36,663 nt of DNA from positions 1 through 36,663 of the forward strand of contig DJOE01000016.1 in assembly GCA_002438405.1 (NCBI GenBank), given 5' to 3'. Under the pieces are notes generated by a model. That model saw only the letters and a program-made list of their open reading frames with translations. It had not been told where the DNA came from and made no database searches. The translations under genes were made by a program, and so were the position numbers. Shown here piece after piece: positions 7,881 through 16,192 of this stretch (its first letter is position 1; each line of letters starts with the position of its first letter). This DNA is from Cyanobacteria bacterium UBA6446. GTDB lineage: Bacteria; Cyanobacteriota; Vampirovibrionia; Gastranaerophilales; Gastranaerophilaceae.

Positions 7881-9863
7881 ATGTTTATAAAAAAGAATAA
7901 TAGAAACTTTACTGCCGTTGTAATTTTTGTTGGTTTTCTTGCTTTAGGAATATTTTTTGCAAAAATTTATCAACCTGAAAGTAAAACTAATCGAATATAT
8001 GTACAAGCTTTAAAAGATTATGAAAATAAAAACTATTCAAATTCTTATTATTTATTTTCAAAGATTAGTTACAGTTCAAAATTAAAACCTGTTGCAATAT
8101 ATAGACAAGCATTGTGTGCAAGAGCTTTAGGTGATGAAAAATCTGAAATAAAAAAATATAAAACTTTATTCCGTTTTTATCCGAATAATAAATTGAGTAA
8201 CGAAGCGAAATATCAAGCAGCACAATTGCTTGTGGATTCAGATCCGAAACTTGCTAAAAAATATTTTAATTCTGTTGCAAAGTCAAATGCTGATGAAGAT
8301 TATAAACTTGCTTCTGAGTATTACAAAGCTCGAATTGCGTCTGCAGATATTCGTTATTCAAACAAAATTTTTTCTCGTGCAAAAATGGCAGGAGTTGAAC
8401 ACTCTTTCCGCAAATATTTAGAAAAAGCTCCAAGAGGCAGGCTTGCAGTTAATGCTGCTAATACATGGAAAAAGTTTAACCCGAATTTGAAATCTCAAGA
8501 TTTAACTTTGATTGCTCGGGCTTATTATTATGCGGGGAAATATAAAGATGCCGAAAACGTATTTCCTAAAACAAAATTGGAAGATAGTTGGGCTATCCAA
8601 GCTTTAACAGCCTATGCTAAAGGAAATTATATAAAAACACAAGTCTTGACGGAATATGGTGTTAATAAACACTCTAAAAACATAGATAAAAGAGATTTTA
8701 AAAAAGTTGTTGATAATTATGTGAAACTTGATAAGAATTCATACAAAACAGCATCTTTGTTATTTTCAAAATCAAAGGGTGAGGGCAAGGATTATATCTG
8801 GAGTTTGAAATGTCAATATGCTCCAAAGAAAGATAAAGCATCTTGCTACAATGGACTTTATGCGAATTATCCGTCTGGAGATTATGCAGAAACTGCAATG
8901 TCTAATTTGTTTTTTGATAGTGTTGAAAAACGAGATTATGTAAGCGCAAGGCAACTTGGAGAGGATTTTTTACATAGATTTCCAAAGTCTGAAACCGCAC
9001 CAATGGTCATGTTTTGGGAAGGAAAAATTGACAGAAGATATTCAAATTCTTCAAAATACGTAAAATATTTTCAAGATATTATCAATAAATACCCTGATAC
9101 ATATTATGCGTATCGTGCATTTTGGATTTTGAAAGGGGTTAATACTGCTGTTATTCCTGCTCAAATAGAGATAAAGCCGGTTGCTTATCCATATAGATTT
9201 CCGCCAAAGAGTAATATTTTGTATAGTTTAATTAATGTTCAAGATTATAATATGCTTGCAAAATTTACTAAAGATGATTTCATCAAAAGTTGGGCTGAAT
9301 ATCAAAAGGGCAACTATTCAACCTCAATGCTACTTGCTCGAGATGCTATGGCAAAACTTGAAGATAAACCTGTAAAATCTGATTTAAGGTGGCGCTTGGT
9401 TTACCCATTGAATTATTATAGGCAAGTAAAATCAATGGCTGATGAATACAAGAATAATGATGCTTTGATGATGGCTATTATTAGAGAAGAAAGTTATTTC
9501 AATTCTGAATCTCAAAGTGGAGTTGGTGCAATCGGTTTGATGCAATTGATGCCTGCAACTGCGCATGACGTCGGTGATAAAAACGGTATTCAATTTAATA
9601 CAAATGACTTGTTAAATCCTGAATTAAATATCAGAGTTGGAAATTTGTACTATTCGACATTACGTAGTCTTTTAGAGAACAAAGATGTATCAGCTATTGC
9701 CGCTTATAATGGTGGGGTTGGTTCTGTTACTTCTTGGAAAACTACTTTGAAATACCAAAATACTGATGAATTTGTTGAACAAATTCCTTATCCAGAAACT
9801 AAAAATTATGTCAAAAAAGTATTCAGAAGTTATTGGAATTACACTCGAATTTACCAAAAGTAG
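7881..9863 (+). CDS. Soluble lytic murein transglycosylase (Slt70-like)
   Basis: 660 residues. Cleaves the MurNAc-GlcNAc bond of peptidoglycan to give 1,6-anhydroMurNAc. One N-terminal membrane anchor (FTAVVIFVGFLALGIFFAKI) holds it on the periplasmic side. About 450 residues of TPR-like helical repeats follow. The C-terminal catalytic domain (from about residue 525) has IIREESYFNSESQSGVGAIG with the catalytic Glu, then LMQLMPATA and ISAIAAYNGGVGSV-like motifs (IAAYNGG). The architecture matches E. coli Slt, but with a membrane anchor in place of a cleaved signal. The next gene is the SpoIID/LytB-type wall protein, so the pair probably works in wall remodelling. Confidence 0.92.
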   Translation: MFIKKNNRNFTAVVIFVGFLALGIFFAKIYQPESKTNRIYVQALKDYENKNYSNSYYLFSKISYSSKLKPVAIYRQALCARALGDEKSEIKKYKTLFRFYPNNKLSNEAKYQAAQLLVDSDPKLAKKYFNSVAKSNADEDYKLASEYYKARIASADIRYSNKIFSRAKMAGVEHSFRKYLEKAPRGRLAVNAANTWKKFNPNLKSQDLTLIARAYYYAGKYKDAENVFPKTKLEDSWAIQALTAYAKGNYIKTQVLTEYGVNKHSKNIDKRDFKKVVDNYVKLDKNSYKTASLLFSKSKGEGKDYIWSLKCQYAPKKDKASCYNGLYANYPSGDYAETAMSNLFFDSVEKRDYVSARQLGEDFLHRFPKSETAPMVMFWEGKIDRRYSNSSKYVKYFQDIINKYPDTYYAYRAFWILKGVNTAVIPAQIEIKPVAYPYRFPPKSNILYSLINVQDYNMLAKFTKDDFIKSWAEYQKGNYSTSMLLARDAMAKLEDKPVKSDLRWRLVYPLNYYRQVKSMADEYKNNDALMMAIIREESYFNSESQSGVGAIGLMQLMPATAHDVGDKNGIQFNTNDLLNPELNIRVGNLYYSTLRSLLENKDVSAIAAYNGGVGSVTSWKTTLKYQNTDEFVEQIPYPETKNYVKKVFRSYWNYTRIYQK

Positions 9864-9904
9864 CGAAAAATCATACATTTGATTTATTACTTTTTCTTGT
9901 AACG

Positions 9905-9913
9905 TGATAAAAT
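9905..9913 (+). promoter_or_regulatory. Extended -10 of the SpoIID-like gene, leaderless start
   Basis: TGA-TAAAAT ends 7 nt before the ATG at 9921 and no Shine-Dalgarno is present. The mRNA probably begins at the start codon. Confidence 0.5.
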
Positions 9914-9920
9914 AATATTT

Positions 9921-10787
9921 ATGAAAAAGTTTTTAGTTTTATTATCAATTTTAATTATCAATTTAATTATTGCCAATCCGAGTTATGCGATAAAGATTGG
10001 TTTACTTACAGAAGTTGACCAAGCCGGTGTTGGTACAAACGTAAATGGTAGAATGATTGACGTCCATACAAACAAAACAGTTTGCACAATGGACGCAATG
10101 AAAGGTTATTTTCTTGTTCCTTATAAAGGGGAAATCGCTGTAAAATCAGGCGGTCATTATTATACATTGGGTACAAATGCCGTTGTTCTAAGACCTGATA
10201 GTACAGGTTATGTTAGTACAAAAGGTAAATGGTACCGTGGAAAATTAATGGTAAAAATGTCTAATGGCAAACTTGTTGTAATTAATGACGTTGATTTAGA
10301 AGATTATTTAAGAGGGGTTGTTCCATCTGAAATGCCTGCAAGTTGGGAATATGAAGCTCTAAAGGCTCAAGCAATAGCAGCAAGAAGTTTTGCGCTTGCA
10401 AATTTAGGCAAACAAGCTCGTTATGGTTATGATTTAAAAGATAATACAGAAGACCAAGCTTATGGGGGAGCTTCAGCAGAAACAAACAGAACCAATAGAG
10501 TTATTGATGAAACCGCAGGTCTTGTTTTAACTCATGATATGAAAATTATTTCAGCATATTATTCAGCATCAGCCGGTGGAATGACAAGTACTTCTGCTTG
10601 GGGTTCGACAATCCCTTACGTTCGATCTGTTCCGTCTTTTGATGATGATGTCAAGAAAAACGGGCATGGTGTTGGAATGTCACAGCATGGCGCTAACAAT
10701 TTAGCCAAACAAGGTTATAATGCATATCAAATTTTGCAATATTTCTACCAAAATGTGAAATTTGCTAAATTGAACAGTAACTCATAA
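9921..10787 (+). CDS. SpoIID/LytB-domain wall protein, compact form
   Basis: 288 residues with a signal peptide (KFLVLLSILIINLIIANPSYA). SpoIID-type proteins are lytic transglycosylases that act on denuded glycan, or they are LytB-type amidase enhancers. The core is clear: VDLEDYLRGVVPSEMPASW with the catalytic-type Glu, LKAQAIAARSFALAN, ISAYYSASAGGMT, and the C-terminal GHGVGMSQHGANNLA. In most SpoIID proteins a further stretch of roughly 80-100 residues separates the S-P/S-Y-V-x-S-V region from GHGVGMSQ. Here they are almost adjacent (VRSVPSFDDDVKKNGHG), so this is a compact version. It sits 57 nt after the transglycosylase. Confidence 0.88.
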   Translation: MKKFLVLLSILIINLIIANPSYAIKIGLLTEVDQAGVGTNVNGRMIDVHTNKTVCTMDAMKGYFLVPYKGEIAVKSGGHYYTLGTNAVVLRPDSTGYVSTKGKWYRGKLMVKMSNGKLVVINDVDLEDYLRGVVPSEMPASWEYEALKAQAIAARSFALANLGKQARYGYDLKDNTEDQAYGGASAETNRTNRVIDETAGLVLTHDMKIISAYYSASAGGMTSTSAWGSTIPYVRSVPSFDDDVKKNGHGVGMSQHGANNLAKQGYNAYQILQYFYQNVKFAKLNSNS

Positions 10788-10873
10788 TCCAGTAATATCA
10801 AGCTTTTTCAGTTATATATCCCAGTAAATATACACTATATTTGAAAAAAGTCCTTATAAATACTCTAAAACCC

Positions 10874-10901
10874 TTGACAGTATTGAAGAAAGTGTTATAA
10901 T
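10874..10901 (+). promoter_or_regulatory. Strong sigma-70 type promoter of the HU gene
   Basis: TTGACA (10874-10879), a 16-nt spacer and TATAAT (10896-10901) with a TG extension (TGT). This is consensus quality, as expected for an abundant nucleoid protein. About 65 nt of 5' UTR follows. Confidence 0.85.
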
Positions 10902-10971
10902 AATTTAGTCGATTACACAACTGCGGACAATGGTAAGTGCATTCCGTGGGAAAGGAAGAAGGAGGTTCATA

Positions 10972-11244
10972 ATGAACAAAGAAGAATTAGTAAAAGAAGT
11001 TTCTAAAAAAGCAAAAGTTTCTCAAAAAGCTACAGCTGATATCTTAGCTGCAACTTTAGATTCAATTCAAAAAACAGTTGCTAAAGGTAAAAAAGTTACT
11101 TTAGTTGGTTTCGGTACTTTTGAAGCTCGTAAAAGAGCTGCTAGAACAGGTAGAAACCCTCAAACTGGTGCTACTTTGAAAATCGCTGCTAAAACAGTTC
11201 CTGCTTTCACAGCTGGTAAAAAATTCAAAGATCAAGTTAAGTAA
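10972..11244 (+). CDS. hup: HU-family nucleoid protein
   Basis: 90 residues, the standard HU length. Binds and bends DNA as a dimer. N-terminal MNKEELVKEVSKKAKVSQKA forms the helical base. The beta-arm region VTLVGFGTFEARKRAARTGR-NPQTG contains the conserved R-x-G-R-N-P tip. It ends PAFTAGKKFKDQVK. The start at 10972 is chosen over an in-frame start at 10930 because it follows AGGAGG with ideal spacing and gives the family N-terminus exactly. A consensus promoter lies upstream and a strong terminator downstream, so it is monocistronic. Confidence 0.97.
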   Translation: MNKEELVKEVSKKAKVSQKATADILAATLDSIQKTVAKGKKVTLVGFGTFEARKRAARTGRNPQTGATLKIAAKTVPAFTAGKKFKDQVK

Positions 11245-11268
11245 TTTTATTTACTTTAATAAGATTTT

Positions 11269-11306
11269 GAGGCTGCAAATGTTAATCGTTTGTAGCCTCT
11301 TTTTTG
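11269..11306 (+). terminator. Rho-independent terminator of the HU gene
   Basis: 11-bp stem GAGGCTGCAAA / TTTGTAGCCTC (one G-U pair), 9-nt loop, then a six-T run. Confidence 0.9.
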
Positions 11307-11388
11307 TCTAAATGTTACAATTATTTGAATGTCAGAGGTTTTCGTGGTAGCATTTTCTTAGTAGTTAATTTGGGTAGTGAGGTATTAA

Positions 11389-12066
11389 ATGAAAAGTTCG
11401 ACGATAAAAAGATCAACTCTATCAAGAGAAACAATGGAAGTTATAGAAAATCTTGCAAAAGAGCAAGATTCAAACGGTTTACCAAATGAGTATGTAAGAC
11501 CGGAAGATATTGAAACTCCAAAATCTGAAAATGATAATAAAGCTCAAGAAATTGATTTGTTATGGCAAACTTTTAAATCAACCCAATTTAATACAAAATC
11601 ACCTCTTGCATATATGACAGGCGGATTTTTGGTTGGTGTAATTGCAACTATTTTAGTTTTAGTTTGTGTTGGTGCTGTCGCCGTGAAAACAGATTCTAAA
11701 CTTCCTAAAAAGACTTTGTTCGGTTTAGAAAAATTATTTGTAAAAAAAGCTACTCAGGAACAAACATTAGAACAACAAGCTGATAGCGCTAAAGATTCTG
11801 CGGATATGCAAGTTTCTATCCCTAGTGAAGAAGAAAATGTTTCTTCAACATCTGAAAATGGATCTGACTCAGCAGAAAATACTAAAGGGGTAAAAGAATT
11901 TAAAAAATATGTTGTTCAAAGCGGTGATACAGGTGAAAGCATTATCAAACATTATTATGGTTCTTGGTCACAAGAAAAAGCTGATTTACTAATGAAAGCA
12001 AATAACTTGACTAATTTGGACAAAATTAATATTGGTCAAGAATTGATTATTCCTATAAAAGAATAA
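11389..12066 (+). CDS. Membrane-anchored LysM protein
   Basis: 225 residues: about 75 hydrophilic cytoplasmic residues, one membrane helix (YMTGGFLVGVIATILVLVCV), a low-complexity Ser/Glu/Asn linker, and one C-terminal LysM domain (YVVQSGDTGESIIKHYYG to INIGQELIIPI). The LysM should bind peptidoglycan on the outer face of the membrane. The long cytoplasmic part has no recognised domain and could link a cytoplasmic partner to the wall. GAGGT lies before the ATG. The GH13 gene starts 13 nt downstream, so the two are probably one operon. Confidence 0.88.
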   Translation: MKSSTIKRSTLSRETMEVIENLAKEQDSNGLPNEYVRPEDIETPKSENDNKAQEIDLLWQTFKSTQFNTKSPLAYMTGGFLVGVIATILVLVCVGAVAVKTDSKLPKKTLFGLEKLFVKKATQEQTLEQQADSAKDSADMQVSIPSEEENVSSTSENGSDSAENTKGVKEFKKYVVQSGDTGESIIKHYYGSWSQEKADLLMKANNLTNLDKINIGQELIIPIKE

Positions 12067-12079
12067 TATTGAGGTTTAT

Positions 12080-13630
12080 ATGAAAAGATTTAATAAAATT
12101 GTCGCATTATCTTTAGCTGTAATTTTGGGTACTGCAATGAGTTGTTTTGCTCAAAATTCGGAATGGAAAAACGATTTAAGAACAAAATTTTTGAATAATG
12201 AATCAATAATTATGGAGATAAATCTTCGTTCTTTTAATGCTCAGGATTTAGACGGAGACGGTTTTATTCAAGAGGATTTGGGCGAAGTTAAGGGTTCATT
12301 TCTTAATGCGATTAATCGTCTTGATGAATTGAAAAATCTTGGAATAAATACAATTCATGTTCTTCCGATTACTCCTGTAGGAAAGTTGAAAGCTCTTGGA
12401 ACTGCCGGAAGCTTGTATTCTGCAGCAGGTTTTGATTCCTTAAATCCAGATTTAAAGGATAAAAATTCAAACTTATCATTAGAAGAACAGGCTAAAAAGT
12501 TTATTGAGGAAGCTCACAAAAGGAATATTCGTGTAATCGTTGATGTTCCTGCTTGTGCATCTTATGATTTGTATTTGCAGAAACCGGATTTGTTTGTAAC
12601 ATCTGCAAATGGAGAACCGGTTGTTCCTGCGGATTGGACTGATGTAAGGCTTTTGGCAACAGGGACTGAGGATAAAATTGATACAAATGTCTATAATTTG
12701 TACAAAGATTTTGTCAAATATATGATGGCGCTTGGGGTTGACGGGATTAGGGCAGATGTAGCTCATTGCAAAACAATGGCTTTTTGGAAAGAGTTAATTG
12801 CATATTCTCGCCAGAAGGATCCGGAGTTTTTGTGGCTTGCTGAGTCTTCAGAATCTTGGCACGATGCAGTTTCTCCGCAAGCTGTCTTTACTCCTTATGA
12901 CAAATTGTTAGAGGCTGGTTTTGATGGTTATTATGGCTCATTTTTTAATATAAAAGACTGGAAAAATGCAAAAGATTTATATAAAGATGTTTCTTTAACT
13001 CTTGGTGAAACTAAAAAGTTCAAGGATAAAAAATCTGCAATTGGTGCTTTTACAACCCATGATGAAGTTAGTCCGATTTTGCTAAAAGGTCCTGCAATGA
13101 GTGATATGATTATTTGGCTCAATGCTACGTTGCCCGTTGATTCGTATTTTGTTGACGGATTTCAAACCGGTGATGATTACAACTACAAAATGGGTAACAA
13201 GTTAGCACCTGCAACAAATACAGATGATGATATGTATTTTACTCATCGTGGAAAAATTGATATTTTTAATTTTTCACGAAAACCAGAGGGGAAAAATCAA
13301 ACTTTACGCAATGACTTTTTGTTAGGAAATAACGTTAAACAGAGCTTGCTTCCGACCTTGAATGATGGTACTTTCACTCCTATCAAAACAAAAAATCCGA
13401 AAGTATTTGCTTATACATTGGGAAATTCTACAAAAAGAGTTTTTGTTGTAGGAAATTTAGATTTTGTAAATCCTATCAAAACGTCAGTGACAATTCCAAA
13501 ATACAATAAAAGATATAATGTTTTACCGATTAAAATTTCATCAATGCCAGATGTGAATAAGCACGGAAAACTTTCTTTAAATCTTCAAGCAGGTGAAATT
13601 GTTGTTTTGATAATCCATGAGTTGTTGTAG
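12080..13630 (+). CDS. Secreted GH13 alpha-amylase-family protein
   Basis: 516 residues with a signal peptide (ALSLAVILGTAMSCFA, then Q). The GH13 barrel is clear. Region I/II is represented by DGIRADVAHC (nucleophile Asp near residue 225), the acid/base Glu by LWLAESSE (near 255), and the third Asp by AFTTHDE (near 326). The N-terminus NLRSFNAQDLDGDGFI is EF-hand-like and could bind calcium. The C-terminal beta domain is short. The exact substrate (starch, glycogen or maltodextrin) cannot be told from sequence alone; it may also be a transferase. It is co-directional with the LysM gene 13 nt upstream. GAGG precedes the ATG. Confidence 0.9.
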   Translation: MKRFNKIVALSLAVILGTAMSCFAQNSEWKNDLRTKFLNNESIIMEINLRSFNAQDLDGDGFIQEDLGEVKGSFLNAINRLDELKNLGINTIHVLPITPVGKLKALGTAGSLYSAAGFDSLNPDLKDKNSNLSLEEQAKKFIEEAHKRNIRVIVDVPACASYDLYLQKPDLFVTSANGEPVVPADWTDVRLLATGTEDKIDTNVYNLYKDFVKYMMALGVDGIRADVAHCKTMAFWKELIAYSRQKDPEFLWLAESSESWHDAVSPQAVFTPYDKLLEAGFDGYYGSFFNIKDWKNAKDLYKDVSLTLGETKKFKDKKSAIGAFTTHDEVSPILLKGPAMSDMIIWLNATLPVDSYFVDGFQTGDDYNYKMGNKLAPATNTDDDMYFTHRGKIDIFNFSRKPEGKNQTLRNDFLLGNNVKQSLLPTLNDGTFTPIKTKNPKVFAYTLGNSTKRVFVVGNLDFVNPIKTSVTIPKYNKRYNVLPIKISSMPDVNKHGKLSLNLQAGEIVVLIIHELL

Positions 13631-13632
13631 AA

Positions 13633-13824
13633 TTATTTTGTAATTTCAATTAAGTCGTTTATTTTACAATCGAGAAACAGGCAAATTCTTTCAACAGTGT
13701 CGAGGGTAATATTTGTACGTTTGCCACGAATGATTTCAGAGATTTTAGCCTGACTAATTCCTGTTGCATTATGTAGTTCAACACCTGTTTTGTCTTTCTC
13801 CCAAAGGAGTTCTCTAAGCTTAAT
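13633..13824 (-). pseudogene. XRE-family HTH regulator lacking its start codon
   Basis: In this frame the sequence reads IKLRELLWEKDKTGVELHNA and then GISQAKISEIIRGKRTN to the stop (DLIEITK). That is a full Cro/CI-type helix-turn-helix of about 63 residues. Only the first few residues and the start codon are missing. Upstream in frame there is no ATG, GTG or TTG before a stop, and no ribosome site. The left edge of the prepilin remnant on the other strand begins exactly where the HTH homology ends. A deletion probably removed the shared upstream region and both 5' ends. Confidence 0.75.
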
Positions 13825-14035
13825 TGGCGTAATTGGAATTGTTGCAGCAATGACAATTCCAACACTTTTAACAAATTATAAGGCTAAAAAAATGAGAACC
13901 GAACTTCTCCGTGCCAATTCTATAATTCAACAAGCTGTTATGCTTGCAAAAGCTGATGAAGTTGATTTAGATACTATAATTGAACAAAATCAATATGAAG
14001 AATTTGAAAAAAATTTTAAAAATTTACCAAAATAA
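13820..14035 (+). pseudogene. Prepilin remnant lacking leader and FTLAEV site
   Basis: Reads LIGVIGIVAAMTIPTLLTNY and continues as a helical stalk (LLRANSIIQQAVMLAKADEV), ending at a stop after about 70 residues. The basic leader and the FTLAEVLIT cleavage region are absent, replaced by antisense HTH sequence. The globular C-terminal domain is also missing. It cannot be processed as a prepilin. Confidence 0.75.
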
Positions 14036-14064
14036 AGCGGTCGGAAATATCATTCCGACCGCTT
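14035..14064 (-). terminator. Hairpin terminator of ftsH
   Basis: Perfect 12-bp stem AAGCGGTCGGAA / TTCCGACCGCTT with a 6-nt loop. On the minus strand it is followed by TTATTTT, so it terminates ftsH. It may also act on the convergent prepilin remnant. A hairpin with the same CGGTCGGA core follows the prepilin gene at 21778. Confidence 0.8.
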
Positions 14065-14084
14065 ATCAAATTTGTATTTAACGT

Positions 14085-15989
14085 TTAAGCTCTTTGGCTA
14101 CGAACTCTATTCATTATTTCATCGAATTCTTTTTCATCAATTGTTTCTTTTTCTAATAATTCTTTAGAAATAACTTCAAGCATATCTCTGTTTTGGGTTA
14201 ATAACTGTTTTGCAAGTTCATAACGTTCGTCAACGATTTTCTTGATTTCTTCATCAATTTCAAATGCAACTTGTTCTGAATAATCTCTTTGGTGTCCGAA
14301 ATCTCTGCCCATAAATACGTTTTCTTGATTTTTTCCATAAGCCATAGGTCCAAGTTTTTCTGACATACCCCAAGCTGTAACCATTTTTCTTGCGATATCT
14401 GTTACATTGATTAAGTCTTGAGAAGCACCTGTGCTAACATCATCTTGACCGTAGACGATTTCTTCTGCTGCACGACCGCCAAGTGATACAGTTATTTTTG
14501 CTAACAACTTAGCTTTGCTTACGTGAACACTTTCATCTTTTGGTCTTGTCCAAGTTACACCAAGAGCCATTCCACGAGGAATAATTGAAACTTTGTGAAG
14601 TTCATTCGCATCTGGTAATAATTTGTCAATTAATGCGTGACCAACTTCGTGGTAAGATGTTAATTCTTTATCTTTGTCTGTTAGAACTTTGCTACGTTTT
14701 TCAACACCTGCAATTACTCTATCGATTGAAGAATCAACATCGTCCATTGAAATTTTATCTTCGCCTTTACGAGCTGCAAGTAGAGCAGATTCATTCAACA
14801 AGTTTTGCAAATCTGCACCGGTAAATCCTGGGGTACGTTTTGCCAAAACTTTTAAATCTACATCTTTATCTAATTTTTTATTCTTTGCGTGAACTTCCAA
14901 AATTTGTTCTCTACCTTTAACATCAGGAGCATTGATATAAATTTGCCTGTCAAATCTTCCCGGTCTTAAAAGTGCGTTATCCAAAATGTCCGGTCTGTTT
15001 GTTGCTGCAATTACGATGATATTTGTATTCACATCAAAACCGTCCATTTCAACAAGTAATTGGTTAAGAGTTTGTTCTCTTTCATCGTGTCCGCCACCTA
15101 ATCCGGCACCTCTTTGACGACCGACAGCATCAATTTCATCTATAAATATGATACAAGGTTGATGTTTTTTCGCTTGTTCAAACAAATCTCTAACACGGCT
15201 TGCACCAACACCGACAAACATTTCAACGAAATCAGAACCTGAGATTGAGAAGAATGGAACACTTGCTTCTCCTGCAACGGCTTTAGCCATCAAAGTTTTA
15301 CCTGTTCCAGGAGGTCCAACAAGAAGAACACCTTTTGGAATTTTAGCTCCTAACTTCATATATTTTTCACCATTTTTCAAAAAGTCAACGATTTCTTCAA
15401 GTTCTTTTTTCTCTTCGTCAATTCCTGCAACATCTTTGAATGTGGTTTTTACTTTTGAATCTAAAAGCATTTTAGCTTTACTTTTCCCAAAAGACATTGC
15501 TTGAGAACCACCGGCTTGAATGGCTTTTATCATCAGACCAAGAGAAATAATTGCGAACAATATGATTACAAATGTTCCGATATTCCCTGCAAGTTGGTTT
15601 GTTTCGGTTGTTTTCTTGACAGTGATATCAGCATCAGAGTTGTTCAATTTGTCCATTAATTCGGTGTCGTTTACTGGGATTTGAACTTTATATTGAAACA
15701 ATGGAGCTTGAACATTTTTTGTTTCTTGTGTCAAAAATGGAGAAACAGTATTTTTTTGAGTTGCTTTTTTCTCTGTTTTTGATGCCGGTTGTTCTTTTGG
15801 AACAGCAATAATCATATCATCATATTTTTCAATTTTAGTGAACTCTTTATTTTGCAATTTTTGCAAGAAATTTGAGTATGAAATTTCAGATGTACTTGTT
15901 GATGGTCCAGTCATAAATATTGTTGAAATAAAGACCAGAACAACAATTGCTAAAATTACGTACATACCCATTGATTGACTTTTATTCAT
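14085..15989 (-). CDS. ftsH: ATP-dependent zinc metalloprotease FtsH
   Basis: About 634 residues. Membrane-anchored AAA+ protease that degrades membrane and short-lived proteins. Two membrane helices flank a periplasmic domain: the first near the N-terminus, the second IGTFVIILFAIISLGLMIKA. The AAA module has Walker A GPPGTGKT (near residue 220), Walker B IIFIDEIDAVGRQRG and the SRH NALLRPGRFDR. The protease domain has HEVGH (near 448) and a third zinc ligand in DDVSTGASQDL. The ATG at 15989 is chosen over a TTG three codons upstream because AAAGG is well placed. It is monocistronic with a clear terminator. Confidence 0.97.
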   Translation of the reverse strand: MNKSQSMGMYVILAIVVLVFISTIFMTGPSTSTSEISYSNFLQKLQNKEFTKIEKYDDMIIAVPKEQPASKTEKKATQKNTVSPFLTQETKNVQAPLFQYKVQIPVNDTELMDKLNNSDADITVKKTTETNQLAGNIGTFVIILFAIISLGLMIKAIQAGGSQAMSFGKSKAKMLLDSKVKTTFKDVAGIDEEKKELEEIVDFLKNGEKYMKLGAKIPKGVLLVGPPGTGKTLMAKAVAGEASVPFFSISGSDFVEMFVGVGASRVRDLFEQAKKHQPCIIFIDEIDAVGRQRGAGLGGGHDEREQTLNQLLVEMDGFDVNTNIIVIAATNRPDILDNALLRPGRFDRQIYINAPDVKGREQILEVHAKNKKLDKDVDLKVLAKRTPGFTGADLQNLLNESALLAARKGEDKISMDDVDSSIDRVIAGVEKRSKVLTDKDKELTSYHEVGHALIDKLLPDANELHKVSIIPRGMALGVTWTRPKDESVHVSKAKLLAKITVSLGGRAAEEIVYGQDDVSTGASQDLINVTDIARKMVTAWGMSEKLGPMAYGKNQENVFMGRDFGHQRDYSEQVAFEIDEEIKKIVDERYELAKQLLTQNRDMLEVISKELLEKETIDEKEFDEIMNRVRSQRA

Positions 15990-16192
15990 ATAAAACAACC
16001 TTTCAAAATGTGTTAAACTCTCGTGTCTTAATTATAACTTAAAAAGATGAAAAAGTGAACAGAATATGAAAAACACGAATGACTGAATGGAACAAGTCAT
16101 CAGGAACTTTGCAATTCCTATTTTTTGTTATAAAGGCAATAGACAATTGCTTTATAAAACGTTCTTAGACTATTAGTATCTTAAGGCACTTT

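Noticed and set aside
10930..10971. Upstream extension of HU
   Set aside because: It lies in the 5' UTR between promoter and AGGAGG; HU starts MNKEEL at 10972.
13659..13874. 71-codon minus-strand frame at this position
   Set aside because: It is a shadow. The HTH signature (SQAKISEIIRGKRTN) is in a different minus-strand frame, ending at 13633.
16018..16192. Remnant of gcvPB between gcvPA and ftsH
   Set aside because: The gap shows no PLP-lysine motif or other P-protein sequence in any frame that I could read.
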